Shown piece after piece: positions 47,644-56,927 of a stretch of DNA of 64,000 nucleotides (the stretch's first letter is position 1; every line of letters begins with the position of its first letter). The stretch spans positions 1 through 64,000 of the forward strand of contig NZ_JACJVP010000027.1 in the NCBI RefSeq assembly GCF_014212125.1. Reading direction: 5' to 3'. This DNA is from Cohnella nanjingensis. Its GTDB lineage: Bacteria; Bacillota; Bacilli; Paenibacillales; Paenibacillaceae. Both the position numbers and the translations under genes were made by a program. The notes under the pieces are model-generated. The model saw nothing but the letters and a program-made list of their open reading frames with translations. It did not search any database and was not told where the DNA came from.

Positions 47644-48704
47644 GCGAGGGTCGCCTCCTTGTCCAGCGCTTCCTTCGTCAGCCGTTCCGTATCGCCCAGC
47701 TCGCGCAGCTTCACGCCGCGGCCGAGCCGCACCGACCACTTCGCCGCCAACGCCGCCAGTTCGGCCTGCAGCCCGTCGTTGCCGTCGACCGGGACGTCGG
47801 CGCCGTCCAGCAGGCTCTCGGCGAACTGACGAGTCTCCTTGACGTAGGCTTCGTTGTACCGTTCTAAGAAGAAGTGCAGCGGCTTGTCGCGCGTAACGCC
47901 TTCGGCCGTGCTGATCTCCGCGGTGTTCGGGTGATCGTTCTCGACGGTCGCCGAACCTGCGGATCCGAACACTTCGACGCGCTGGTCGTAGCCATAGACG
48001 GCCCGCCGGCTGTTGTCGATGACGCCGAGCGCTCCGCCGGCGAACTTCAGCGTGATGACGGCGGTATCCAGATCGCCGTAGCGGGCGAACGCCGGGTCGA
48101 CGAGCACCGAGCCGCGCGCGTATACTTCTTCGATGTCGCCGCCGATCAGATAGCGCGCCATGTCGAAGTCGTGAATCGTCATGTCGATGAAGATCCCGCC
48201 CGACTTGGCGATGTAGTCCTCCGGCGGCGGGCTTGGATCGCGCGAGGTGATCTTGACCAGATGCGGTTCGCCGATCCGGCCCGCCCGTACCAGCTCCCGG
48301 ACCCGCTCGAAGTTGTGGTCGAAGCGCCGGTTGAAGCCGATCTGCAGCTTCACGCCGGCTTCCCGCACCGCGTCCAGCGCTTCCTTCGTCCGCGCCGGGT
48401 CGAGCGAGATCGGCTTCTCGCAGAAGATATGCTTGCCCGCCTTCGCGGCCGCGACGATGAGCGGCACGTGCGAATCCGTGTGCGAGCAGATGAAGACCGC
48501 CTGAATGTCCGGGTCTTCGAGCAGGTCCTCGCTGCGTCTGGTCGCGACCGGCACGCCGCGTTCGGCCGCCCATTGGGCGAGCGCCTCGTCCGCGTACAGG
48601 TCGGACACCGCCGCGAGCTTGACCCGCGGCATGCGTAGCAGGTTGTCGGCGTGAATCTTGCCGATGCGCCCCATGCCGATAATGCCGATGTTCAATGGAT
48701 CCAT
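47640..48704 (-). CDS. iolG: Inositol 2-dehydrogenase
   Basis: A 354-aa Gfo/Idh/MocA oxidoreductase. It oxidises myo-inositol to 2-keto-myo-inositol with NAD+, the first step of the pathway. The nucleotide-binding end is IGIIGMGRIGKIHADNL; the catalytic regions are EKPISLD (Lys) and GGIFIDMTIHDFDMARYL (Asp, His). GAGGAGG lies 8 bases before the ATG. It sits between iolA and iolB. Related dehydrogenases act on other inositols, so the isomer preferred is open. Confidence 0.92.
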   Translation of the reverse strand: MDPLNIGIIGMGRIGKIHADNLLRMPRVKLAAVSDLYADEALAQWAAERGVPVATRRSEDLLEDPDIQAVFICSHTDSHVPLIVAAAKAGKHIFCEKPISLDPARTKEALDAVREAGVKLQIGFNRRFDHNFERVRELVRAGRIGEPHLVKITSRDPSPPPEDYIAKSGGIFIDMTIHDFDMARYLIGGDIEEVYARGSVLVDPAFARYGDLDTAVITLKFAGGALGVIDNSRRAVYGYDQRVEVFGSAGSATVENDHPNTAEISTAEGVTRDKPLHFFLERYNEAYVKETRQFAESLLDGADVPVDGNDGLQAELAALAAKWSVRLGRGVKLRELGDTERLTKEALDKEATLA

Positions 48705-48723
48705 CTGAACGTCCTCCTCTCGC

Positions 48724-50184
48724 TTACCAGCGGGCCGTGACCATCTTCTTGCGGGTGTAGAACTCCACGCCGTCGTTGCCGTTCGCGTGCAGGTCGCCGT
48801 AGAACGACTGCTTCCAGCCGGAGAACGGGAAGAACGCCATCGGCGCGGGTACGCCCAGGTTCACGCCGAGCATGCCGGCGTCGATCTCCTCGCGGAACTT
48901 GCGGACGTTGCTGCCGTCCTGCGTGAAGAGGCAGGCGCCGTTCGCGAATTCCGAGCGGTTCGCGAGCGCGATCGCTTCGTCCAGCGTATCGACGCGGGCG
49001 ATCGACAGCACCGGCGCGAAGATCTCGTCCTTCCAGATCTTCATCTCGCTCGTCACCCGGTCGAAGATCGTCGGGCCGACGAAGTAGCCTTCTCCGTCCG
49101 CCGCCTCGTCCTTGCGGCCGTCGCGCAGCAGCCGGGCGCCCTCTTGCTCGCCGGATTCGATGTAGCCGATCGCGCGCGTCTTGTGCGGATCGCGGATGAC
49201 CGGGCCGAGGAAGACGCCTTCGTCCGCGCCGTTGCCGATCGTGAGCGCGTCCGCCGCCGCGACGAGCTTGGCGACGAGCGGCTCGGCGACGTCGCCGACC
49301 GCGACGACGACCGCGCACGCCATGCAGCGTTCGCCCGCCGAACCGAAGGCGGCGTTCACGATCTGCGTGACGGCGGCGTCGAGATCCGCGTCCGGCATGA
49401 CGATGCTGTGATTCTTGGCGCCGGCGAGCGCCTGAACCCGCTTGCCGTGCGCGGTGCCGGTCTTGTAGACGTATTCGGCGACCGGCTGGGACCCGACGAA
49501 CGAGATCGCCTTGACGTCCGGATGCGCGAGCAGGCCGTTCACGACGTCATGCGCGCCGTGGACGACGTTCAGCACGCCGTCCGGCAGGCCGGCGCCATGC
49601 ATCAGCTCCGCGAGCCGGTTCGCGAGCAGCGGCGTGCGCTCGGACGGCTTCAGCACGAACGTGTTGCCGCAGGCGATGGCGAGCGGGAACATCCAGCAGG
49701 GCACCATCATCGGGAAGTTGAACGGCGTGATGCCGCCGACGACGCCGACCGGATAGCGGAACATGCCGGACTCGACGTTCGTCGCGATGTCGGGGAGCTG
49801 CTTGCCCATCAGCAGCGTCGGCGCGCCCGCCGCGAACTCCACGCATTCGATGCCGCGCAGCACTTCGCCGTAGGCTTCCGTGTAGTTCTTGCCGTTCTCG
49901 CGGGTAATGATCTGCGCGAGTTCTTCCCAGTTGTCTACGAGCAGCTGCTGATACTTGAACAGGATGCGCGCGCGGCGCGGCACCGGCGTCCGGCTCCAGC
50001 CCTCGAAGGCGATCTTGGCGGCGCGGACGGCATCGTCCAGTTCCTCCCGGGAAGAGAGCGGGACGGACGCGATCGTCTCGCCCGTCGCCGGGTTGTACAC
50101 GGCGTCCGTCCGGCCGGACGCGGAGGCGACCCACTCGCCGCCGATGAAGTTGCGTAGCGCCTCGGGCGCTTGATTGGTTGACAT
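48724..50184 (-). CDS. iolA: Malonate-semialdehyde/methylmalonate-semialdehyde dehydrogenase
   Basis: A 486-aa CoA-dependent aldehyde dehydrogenase (IolA/MmsA) that turns malonic semialdehyde into acetyl-CoA and CO2. Visible are [30 protein letters not shown], the catalytic Cys in GSAGERCMA and the E/K motifs in [11 protein letters not shown]. It has the usual family length. AAAGGGG precedes the ATG. It is the last chemical step of the inositol pathway. Confidence 0.94.
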   Translation of the reverse strand: MSTNQAPEALRNFIGGEWVASASGRTDAVYNPATGETIASVPLSSREELDDAVRAAKIAFEGWSRTPVPRRARILFKYQQLLVDNWEELAQIITRENGKNYTEAYGEVLRGIECVEFAAGAPTLLMGKQLPDIATNVESGMFRYPVGVVGGITPFNFPMMVPCWMFPLAIACGNTFVLKPSERTPLLANRLAELMHGAGLPDGVLNVVHGAHDVVNGLLAHPDVKAISFVGSQPVAEYVYKTGTAHGKRVQALAGAKNHSIVMPDADLDAAVTQIVNAAFGSAGERCMACAVVVAVGDVAEPLVAKLVAAADALTIGNGADEGVFLGPVIRDPHKTRAIGYIESGEQEGARLLRDGRKDEAADGEGYFVGPTIFDRVTSEMKIWKDEIFAPVLSIARVDTLDEAIALANRSEFANGACLFTQDGSNVRKFREEIDAGMLGVNLGVPAPMAFFPFSGWKQSFYGDLHANGNDGVEFYTRKKMVTARW

Positions 50185-50201
50185 CTTATGAACCCCTTTC
50201 T

Positions 50202-51197
50202 CTAATCGCTCGTGCGGGAAGCCGCCATGTAGTCGTCGATCTGCGCGCTCGTCGGCATCGCGTCCGAGCAGCTGTGGCTGGAGATGACGATGGACGCGGC
50301 CGCGCTGCCGTACTCCATGCTGCGGCTGACGCTCCAGCCCTGCATCAGGCCGTAGAGGAACCCGGCCGCGTACGAATCGCCCGCGCCGAACGTCTTGACG
50401 ACCTTCGCCGGGAAGATCGCGCCGCGGTGCGCGCTGCCGTCCTTGGCGTAGGCGATCGAGCCGTCCTTGCCGTGCTTGATGACGACGAGCTCGGCATGGC
50501 AGCCGAACCAAGCGGCCGCCGTCGTCTCGTCGCTGCGCGCGTCGTTGCCGTCGAACCGCTCCAGCATGTCGAACTCCTCGCGGGTGCCGATGAGGATGTC
50601 GCTTTTCTCCGCCGCCGCGTGGTAGTAGATGGCCGTCTCCTCCGGATTCGCCCAGGAATAGGGACGGTAATCGATGTCGAAGACGACCTTGGTGCCGTGC
50701 TTCCGCGCGTAGCGGAGGGCAAGCAGCACCGCTTCGCGGGACGGGCTCTTGGCGAGCGCCGTGCCCGAAACCAGGAGCACCTTGCTGGCGGCGATCCGCG
50801 CTTCGTCCACTTCGGCGGGCGCGAGCTTCAGGTCCGCGACGTTGTCGCGGTACATGAGGATGCTGCAGTCTTCCGGACTCTTGATCTCCGTGAACGCAAG
50901 CCCCGTGACGGCGCCGGTGTCGTCGGTCGTCACGCCGGACGCGTCGATGCCGTTGTCCCGCAGATAGCGGAGGATGAAGCGGCCCATCTGGTCGTCCGCG
51001 ACTTTGCCGATGAAGCCGGTCTTCATGCCGAGCCGGGACATGCCGATGCAGATGTTGGCCGGCGATCCGCCGACGTACTTGGTGAACGTCACCGTATCCT
51101 CCATCGGCCGGTTGATCTCGTTGGCGTTCAAGTCGATGCAGAGCCGCCCGATGGCGGTGAAGTCGAACGGACGGTCTTCTGGAAATGATATAGTCAT
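50202..51197 (-). CDS. iolC: 5-dehydro-2-deoxygluconokinase
   Basis: A 331-aa PfkB-family kinase that phosphorylates 2-deoxy-5-keto-D-gluconate. Features: [34 protein letters not shown] at the N-terminus, a typical IolC block, and [16 protein letters not shown] with the catalytic Asp. The ATG at 51197 is chosen since it matches the start of B. subtilis IolC. The aldolase IolJ, which splits the product, is not in this window. Confidence 0.93.
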   Translation of the reverse strand: MTISFPEDRPFDFTAIGRLCIDLNANEINRPMEDTVTFTKYVGGSPANICIGMSRLGMKTGFIGKVADDQMGRFILRYLRDNGIDASGVTTDDTGAVTGLAFTEIKSPEDCSILMYRDNVADLKLAPAEVDEARIAASKVLLVSGTALAKSPSREAVLLALRYARKHGTKVVFDIDYRPYSWANPEETAIYYHAAAEKSDILIGTREEFDMLERFDGNDARSDETTAAAWFGCHAELVVIKHGKDGSIAYAKDGSAHRGAIFPAKVVKTFGAGDSYAAGFLYGLMQGWSVSRSMEYGSAAASIVISSHSCSDAMPTSAQIDDYMAASRTSD

Positions 51198-51216
51198 GAT
51201 GGAAGCCATCCCTTCT

Positions 51217-52119
51217 CTATGAGATCGTGACGGAATCAAGGTAATCTAGCGCCTTGCGGGCATAAAGGTACGGATCGTGCGCGGCGGGATCCTGCTCGCC
51301 CTCGAGCATCGCCCAGCCGTCGTAGCCGCGGCCGTTCAGCTCGGCGACGATCGGCTTGAAGTCGAGGCAGCCGTCGCCCGGCACCGTGAAGACGCCCCTG
51401 CGGATGCAGGTGACGAAGTCCCAGCCCCCGGTTCTGGCTTCCGCGAGGATCTCGTCCCGAACGTCCTTCAGATGGACGTAGGCGATCCGGTCGTAGTGGC
51501 GCTTCAGGAGCGCGAGCGGATCGGATCCGCCGTAGTAGGCGTGGCCGGTGTCGTAGAGCAGGTGCACCAGATCCGGGGAAGTGGAGGCCATCAGCCGGTC
51601 GATCTCTTCGGGCCGCTCGACGACGGTGCCGCCGTGATGGTGGTACGCGAGCTTCATGCCCAGCGACCGGGCGATCTCCCCCGCCTGCTGCAGGCCGTCC
51701 GCGAACCATTTCCACTCCTCGTCCGTGAGGCGCGCGACCTCCGTCTCGTTCGCGGAGCGCCGGGGATCCCAGTGGAGCGAACCGCCGATCTCCGCCGTGC
51801 TGATGACCTTCGCCCCCATCTCGTTCAGGAACAGGGCGTGCTCGCGATAGGCCTTCAGCTCTTCCTCCCGGCGGGACGGGTCGGAGAAGAACACCGACTT
51901 CCATTGGGAGACGAGCTGGATGCCCCGGCTGCCCAGTTCCCGCTTCAGCGTCGGCACGTCCTTCGGGTATTTGCGCCCCATCTCCGTCCCGGTCAAGCCG
52001 AGCCGCCGAATGTCGTCGACGATCCGCTCGAACGTCGTGTCGCTGCCGTGCTCGGCTACGTCCTCCCCGACCCAGTTGATCGGGTGAATGCCCAGCCGAT
52101 AAGTCCGCTTGCCGCTCAT
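51217..52119 (-). CDS. iolE: Inosose dehydratase
   Basis: A 300-aa TIM-barrel dehydratase that removes water from 2-keto-myo-inositol. Family marks are GIHPINWVGEDVAEHG, TAEIGGSLHWD, AYHHHGGTVVE with metal-binding His/Glu, LLYDTGHAYYGG and VHLKDVR. ATG at 52119 lies 8 bases from AAGGAG; an ATG two codons upstream is too close to it. The gene is 18 bases after iolD. Confidence 0.93.
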   Translation of the reverse strand: MSGKRTYRLGIHPINWVGEDVAEHGSDTTFERIVDDIRRLGLTGTEMGRKYPKDVPTLKRELGSRGIQLVSQWKSVFFSDPSRREEELKAYREHALFLNEMGAKVISTAEIGGSLHWDPRRSANETEVARLTDEEWKWFADGLQQAGEIARSLGMKLAYHHHGGTVVERPEEIDRLMASTSPDLVHLLYDTGHAYYGGSDPLALLKRHYDRIAYVHLKDVRDEILAEARTGGWDFVTCIRRGVFTVPGDGCLDFKPIVAELNGRGYDGWAMLEGEQDPAAHDPYLYARKALDYLDSVTIS

Positions 52120-52137
52120 CGCCATCTCTCCTTCGAA

Positions 52138-54006
52138 TTAATAGGGACGCGCTGCCGCGATATGGCGCCGCATCTCGTCATGCGCTTCGAGTACCTTTCC
52201 GCTCGTGGAAGCCGCGGGCACGCCTACGTTCCACCACGACTCGTAGCCGTCCGTGTTCGTGCCCGGCAGCACCTTGATCTCGACGAGCGCCGGCCCCGGC
52301 GCGGCTGCGGCCTGCGTCAGCGCCGCCGCCAGCTCGCTCTCGGTGCGGGCCGTGAAGGCCGCGACGCCGAGACTGCGGGCGTGCCCCGCGAAGTCGATCG
52401 GCAGATAGTCGCCGGTGAGCCGGTTCGTATCGCCCGCCCGGTAGCGGAATTCGTTGCCGAAGCCGTCGCTGCCGTGGCCGCGCTGCAGGTTGTGGATGCA
52501 TTGGAAGCCGTGGTTGTCGAGCAGCAGGACGGTCAGCTTGACCCCCTCCTGCACCGCGGTCACGAGCTCGGAATGCAGCATCAGGTAGCTGCCGTCGCCG
52601 ACCAGCGCGTAGACGTTCCGGTTCGGCTCCGCGAGGGCGACGCCGAAGGCGCCGCTCACCTCGTAGCCCATGCAGGAGAAGCCGTATTCCATGTGGTACG
52701 TCTTCGGCTCGGTCGTGCGCCAGACGCGGTGCAGGTCGCCGGGCAGGCTGCCCGCGGCGCAGACGATGACGTCGGACGGCCGGACGAAGCCGTTGATGAT
52801 GCCGAGCGCCTGCGTCTGGGCGAGGCCGTCTTCGCGATCGACCGCATAGAGACGATCGACCTCCGCGTCCCACTCCGCCTTCCGCGCGCCGATCTCGTCG
52901 GCCGCGTAGCCGGCCTTGTAACCGCGGGCGGTCAGCTCGGCTTGAAGCGCCGCCAGACCCGCCTTCGCATCCGCCGCGACGGACGCGGCTTCCAGCTTGA
53001 AGGCGTCGAACGGGCTGACGTTGAGATTCACGAACGCGACGTCCGGGTTGCGGAACGCCAGCTTGGAGGCGGTCGTAAAGTCCGAGTAGCGGGTGCCGAC
53101 GCCGATGATGAGGTCGGCCTCGGCCGCGACCCGGTTCGCCGCGAGCGTGCCGGTCGTCCCGACGCCGCCGAGGGCGAGCGGATGGTCCCAAGGGACCGCG
53201 CTCTTGCCGGCCTGCGTCTCGGCGACAGGCACGCCGAACGCCTCCGCGAACGCGAGCAGCGTCTCCGTCGCGCCGGCGTAGTGCACGCCGCCGCCGGCGA
53301 CGAGGAGCGGCTTGCGCTTCGTCAAGATGAGGTCTGCGGCGCGTCGGATCGCGTCTGGCGATGCCGGGCGGCGGTCCAGGTAGTGGACGCGCTTGTCGAA
53401 GAAGCGGACCGGATAGTCATAGGCTTCGGCCTGCACGTCCTGCGGCAGCGCGAGCGTAACGGCGCCCGTCTCGGCCGGGTCGGTCAGCACCCGCATCGCG
53501 TGCAGCAGCGACGTCATCAGTTGCTCCGGACGCACGATGCGGTCCCAGAACCGGCTGACGGATTTGAACGAATCGGTCGCCGAGATCGTGTAGTCGCCCG
53601 GCACCTCCAACTGCTGCAGCACGGGATCGGGCTGACGGGAAGCGAAGTTGTCGCCCGGCAGGAGCAGCACCGGGATGCGGTTGACCGTCGCGGTCGCCGC
53701 GCCGGTCACCATGTTCAACGCGCCCGGCCCGATGGACGAGGTGCAGGCGTAGATCTGCCGGCGATTGCGCTGCTTGGCGAACGCCGTGGCGGCGTGAACC
53801 ATGCCTTGCTCGTTCTTGCCCTGGATATAGGTCAGGCTGCCGGGCTCGCGCTCCAGCGCTTCGCCGATGCCGGTCACGTTGCCGTGGCCGAAGATGCCCA
53901 TGACGCCGCGGACGAACTTGATCTCTTCCCCGTCTACGGAGAGGTATTGTTGATCCAGGAACCGCAGCAGCGCTTGCGCCATGGTCAAACGAACGGTCGT
54001 CTCCAT
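52138..54006 (-). CDS. iolD: 3D-(3,5/4)-trihydroxycyclohexane-1,2-dione acylhydrolase
   Basis: A 622-aa thiamine diphosphate enzyme that opens the cyclohexane ring of the dehydrated inosose to 5-deoxy-glucuronate. Domain order is the usual one: pyrimidine-binding (FGHGNVTGIGEALE, catalytic Glu region), central, and PP-binding with VGDGSYLMLHSELVTAVQEG and DNHGFQCIHNLQRGHG. It is the first gene of the operon. GGGGG lies 6 bases before the ATG. Two AAGCGCTT-type sites (54030, 54139) lie in its promoter. Confidence 0.95.
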   Translation of the reverse strand: METTVRLTMAQALLRFLDQQYLSVDGEEIKFVRGVMGIFGHGNVTGIGEALEREPGSLTYIQGKNEQGMVHAATAFAKQRNRRQIYACTSSIGPGALNMVTGAATATVNRIPVLLLPGDNFASRQPDPVLQQLEVPGDYTISATDSFKSVSRFWDRIVRPEQLMTSLLHAMRVLTDPAETGAVTLALPQDVQAEAYDYPVRFFDKRVHYLDRRPASPDAIRRAADLILTKRKPLLVAGGGVHYAGATETLLAFAEAFGVPVAETQAGKSAVPWDHPLALGGVGTTGTLAANRVAAEADLIIGVGTRYSDFTTASKLAFRNPDVAFVNLNVSPFDAFKLEAASVAADAKAGLAALQAELTARGYKAGYAADEIGARKAEWDAEVDRLYAVDREDGLAQTQALGIINGFVRPSDVIVCAAGSLPGDLHRVWRTTEPKTYHMEYGFSCMGYEVSGAFGVALAEPNRNVYALVGDGSYLMLHSELVTAVQEGVKLTVLLLDNHGFQCIHNLQRGHGSDGFGNEFRYRAGDTNRLTGDYLPIDFAGHARSLGVAAFTARTESELAAALTQAAAAPGPALVEIKVLPGTNTDGYESWWNVGVPAASTSGKVLEAHDEMRRHIAAARPY

Positions 54007-54029
54007 AATTTACCCCCGACAAATTAGAT

Positions 54030-54148
54030 TAAGCGCTTTACCTTGCATATGAAATGAAAGGGCAGACATTCTCTAGCCTATGAGCAAAAACCGAAATCAT
54101 GACGGAATGGATGCGTATTCAATGGAAAATAAATAGGGAAAGCGCTTA
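54030..54148. promoter_or_regulatory. Two AAGCGCTT-type operators before iolD
   Basis: TAAGCGCTTT at 54030-54039 and AAAGCGCTTA at 54139-54148 lie 24 and 133 bases upstream of the iolD start. A site pair allows looping by a LacI protein; CcpA cre is the alternative reading. Both share the core with 45408 and 37427. Confidence 0.6.
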
Positions 54149-54290
54149 ACTCATTTTACAAGACAATGAACGGTTAAGCAATCCTTTTTTTAATCATCGC
54201 TGCATCCTCCGTCGTTGTGAAAAGGCAGGTCCACATCCTGTCATCCATACGTCTCTTGAGCGCTGGCAGTGCGGTAACGGCCCCGCGAAG

Positions 54291-54550
54291 AGCTTCGATC
54301 GGGCCGAGATAACCGCCAAAAGCGGTTAACTCCCCTGCGAAGAGCTTCGATCGGGCCGAGATGACCGCCAAAAGCGGTTATCGACCCCGTGAAGAGCTTC
54401 GATCGGGCCGAGATAACCGCCAAAAGCGGTTATCGGACCCACGAATAGCCTCGATCGGGCCGAGATAACCGCCAAAAGCGGTTATCGGACCCACGAAGAG
54501 CATCGATCTGAGCGAGATAACCGCCAAAAGCGGTTAACGGCCCGCGAATC
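54291..54550. repeat. 52-bp tandem repeat, five copies, each with a hairpin
   Basis: Starts at 54291, 54343, 54395, 54447 and 54499 give an exact 52-bp period. Each unit has agcttcgatcgggccgag followed by AACCGC-CAAAA-GCGGTT, a perfect 6-bp inverted repeat that extends to 8 bp in the third and fourth copies. Units differ by a few bases. No gene is supported between 54007 and 54688; open frames here follow the repeat. Confidence 0.9.
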
Positions 54551-54688
54551 GAAGAGGCTCAATGCACAAAGACAAGTACCCCATACGTCTCTTTGGCGCC
54601 GGCTACGAGAAAATATGCAAAGTAACGTGTCCCATCCCTCTCTTGAACGATACTTCCGCCGCTCCGGCTCCGCGCTCGGCTCCGGGCG

Positions 54689-55498
54689 TTAAATCCGCCA
54701 CTCGGGATCCTCCGAAGAAGAACCGAATACTTTGGGACCTTGCGGCGCCGTTGCAGGTCCGTCCGGCTCCAGCGTCACGCCGATCGCTTGAATGCGCGGC
54801 GTATCCTCGCCCAGCGGCAGCGTAAGGATGCCGATGCCCGACGATGCCACCTTCATCGATCCGGCGCTCGTTCGCGCCCCGTCGTTCCATAGCCACACTT
54901 GATAGGCTTCGCTGCCCTCCGTCTCGGGCGCGCCGAACAGATAGACGATCAGTTGCTTGCTGCGCTCGGAAGTGTCGACGACGCAGGCAAGGCCGTACGC
55001 GCGGGGATAATCCGTCAACCGGCCGGCCGATCGGTCGGCGGCCAAATGAAAGACCGATTCGATGCGGTCCGGGGAGATCTGCGCCTGGGACTGCTCGGAA
55101 CGAAGCGAATGCAAGATATCTCTGCCCCACCAGCCGGCCGAGACCGCGAGCAGCAGGAGGGCAGCAGCCGCCAACCGGCGGCCGAATCGGCGACGGACGG
55201 GCGACGCGGAGTACGGCTGGACGGCCGGTGGTGCGACTGGGGCGGTCGGTGGTGCGACGGGGGCGGCCGGCGCATCCAGCGAAGCCATCACTTGAAACTT
55301 CAGGTCCTCCGGCGGGTCCATCAACTCCATGTCGCGATATAGTCCGTTCCACGTATCGCTCCAAGCGGCGGCATCCGCGCGGCACGATGCGCATTCGGAG
55401 AGATGGTGCTCGAATCGTTTGCGCGCCAGGTCGGTTCCCTCTCCCAGCATATAATCGACGAGCCCTTCGCACGGCGGCGTCTCCTTGCGTTGATCCAT
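54689..55498 (-). CDS. Anti-sigma factor (zinc-finger/RskA type)
   Basis: A 269-aa membrane anti-sigma factor. The zinc-binding ZAS motif His32-x3-Cys36-x2-Cys39 lies in a cytoplasmic domain. Ala/Pro repeats (APVAPPTAPVAPPAV) lead to one membrane helix at about 108-125. The outer part resembles the RskA C-terminal domain (YLFGAPETEGSEAYQVWLW, then GPATAPQGPKVF). It lies 2 bases after the ECF sigma gene, so it should hold that sigma factor until a signal arrives. Confidence 0.9.
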   Translation of the reverse strand: MDQRKETPPCEGLVDYMLGEGTDLARKRFEHHLSECASCRADAAAWSDTWNGLYRDMELMDPPEDLKFQVMASLDAPAAPVAPPTAPVAPPAVQPYSASPVRRRFGRRLAAAALLLLAVSAGWWGRDILHSLRSEQSQAQISPDRIESVFHLAADRSAGRLTDYPRAYGLACVVDTSERSKQLIVYLFGAPETEGSEAYQVWLWNDGARTSAGSMKVASSGIGILTLPLGEDTPRIQAIGVTLEPDGPATAPQGPKVFGSSSEDPEWRI

Positions 55499-55500
55499 GA

Positions 55501-56067
55501 CTAGCCCTCCTCCCTCATGCCCTGCAAATGACGCCGCAGCATGCGGAGCGCTTGATGCAGGCGGTTCTTGACGGTACCGATCGGTTCTTCGCCCATCGCG
55601 GCGATCTCCTGGAGCGTATAGCCCCGCCAGTACAGGAGATCGATCACTCGCTGCTGCGCGACGCTGAGGCGGCTCGCGGCCGCGCGCATCTCCGAGTATT
55701 CCAGCCGCCGGATCGCGCCGGCCTCGGGATCGTTCGCCTCGGCGTCGCCCGAAGTCCGAACCAGTTCGTCCATCGGGACGTTGGTGCGGTGTCGGCGCTC
55801 GCGCCTTAGCACATCGATGGAGACGTTGCGGGTGATCGTGATGATCCAGCTCGCGAACTGGCCTTTGTCCGCGTCATATTCGGCATGCGTCGTCCACAAT
55901 CGCGTAAATACGAGCTGAACGATCTCCCGGGACAGGCCTTCGTCTCCCGTCGCCTTGTTCGCGAACGAATAGACCAGCCGGACATAACGATCGTAGAGCT
56001 GCTCTAAGGCGTCTCTGCGCCGCTCCCGGATCAACCGCATCAGTTCGGCCTCGCTCGGATGGGCCAT
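55501..56067 (-). CDS. ECF-type RNA polymerase sigma factor
   Basis: A 188-aa sigma-70 family factor of the ECF class, with region 2 (LYDRYVRLVYSFANKATGDEGLSREIVQLVFTRLW...) and region 4 (LSVAQQRVIDLLYWRGYTLQEIAAMGEEPIGTVKNRLHQALRML). The ATG at 56067 follows AAGGAG by 11 bases. It is cotranscribed with its anti-sigma factor. A terminator separates it from the cupredoxin gene, so it has its own promoter; the cupredoxin unit may be its target. Confidence 0.92.
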   Translation of the reverse strand: MAHPSEAELMRLIRERRRDALEQLYDRYVRLVYSFANKATGDEGLSREIVQLVFTRLWTTHAEYDADKGQFASWIITITRNVSIDVLRRERRHRTNVPMDELVRTSGDAEANDPEAGAIRRLEYSEMRAAASRLSVAQQRVIDLLYWRGYTLQEIAAMGEEPIGTVKNRLHQALRMLRRHLQGMREEG

Positions 56068-56123
56068 CGATGCGCACGCTCCTTCCAACCGATGGATGAT
56101 AGCTATTGGGATCCTCTTAGCGG

Positions 56124-56159
56124 AAAAAGCAACGAACAGGAGGAATTCCTGTCCGTTGC
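56124..56159 (-). terminator. Terminator of the cupredoxin unit
   Basis: GCAACG-x-ACAGGA pairs with TCCTGT-x-CGTTGC (one mismatch) and TTTTT follows on the minus strand, seven bases after the cupredoxin stop. Confidence 0.75.
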
Positions 56160-56165
56160 CGCAAG

Positions 56166-56927
56166 TCAGGACGGCTCCACCTCGATGGCGCCGGTCATGA
56201 AGGGATGGGGACCGCATGCGTATGTATAGGTCCCCGCTTTGTCGAAGGTCACCTTCACCGTCTTGTCGGTATCGATGAGCCCCGTATCGAACGATTGATC
56301 GTCCGCGACCGCCGAATGCGCCACCTCGTCGCGGTTGACGAACGCGACTTGATCGCCCGCGTGAATCTTGATCTTGACGGGGGAGAACGCATAGTTCGCG
56401 ATCTCGACGGTAACGGTCTTGCGGTCGTTGTCCTCCGTCTGCGATGCCGATGCGGAAGACGAAGTCGACGGACGGGGCGAGGCGGTCGGCTTCGCCGAAG
56501 GCGTGCCGACGCCGGATGGCGATGGCGTCTTCGCCGGACTCGCCGACGGATGCGCCGTATGCGGGGATCCGCTGGGCATCGGCGACGCGGTCGGCTTGGG
56601 CAACGCGGAAGCCGTAGGCGAGGCGGACGGGGCGGCGGATGGCGACGGCGAAGCCAATTGCGAAGCTTCGGACGAGGCGGATGGCGACGGGGCTGGCGTC
56701 GGGCTAGTCTCTCCCGCTGCGGGCGGTCCGGCATCCGATGCTCTCGGCGAAGCCGAAGACGAAGACGACGGGGTGGCGGGCGCGGATGCCGATGGCGATG
56801 CGGCTCGATCCGGCCCGGAAGCGCAAGCCGACGTCGCCAGCGCCAGCGCGGCGACGAGGGCTAAACCCGCGGCCCGGACGCGGAAGGAGCGCCGTCGGTC
56901 CGGGCGTTCCCCTGTCGCCGGCGTCAT
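56166..56927 (-). CDS. Cupredoxin (plastocyanin-like) lipoprotein with long Ser/Ala/Pro linker
   Basis: A 253-aa surface protein. The signal peptide ends in the lipobox ATSAC (Cys35). About 120 residues of Ser/Pro/Ala/Thr linker follow, then a cupredoxin domain (160-253). Type 1 copper ligands can be placed: His in VAHSAV, and Cys, His and Met in YACGPHPFM. It should carry one electron per copper outside the membrane. ATG overlaps the stop of the upstream gene (ATGA), so the two are coupled. The redox partner is unknown. Confidence 0.87.
   Translation of the reverse strand: MTPATGERPDRRRSFRVRAAGLALVAALALATSACASGPDRAASPSASAPATPSSSSSASPRASDAGPPAAGETSPTPAPSPSASSEASQLASPSPSAAPSASPTASALPKPTASPMPSGSPHTAHPSASPAKTPSPSGVGTPSAKPTASPRPSTSSSASASQTEDNDRKTVTVEIANYAFSPVKIKIHAGDQVAFVNRDEVAHSAVADDQSFDTGLIDTDKTVKVTFDKAGTYTYACGPHPFMTGAIEVEPS

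Noticed and set aside
54174..54423. Short minus-strand frames starting MAVISARSKLF
   Set aside because: They are translations of the 52-bp tandem repeat without ribosome-binding sites.
54291..54550. CRISPR array
   Set aside because: There are no variable spacers: the full 52-bp unit is repeated, and no cas gene is present.
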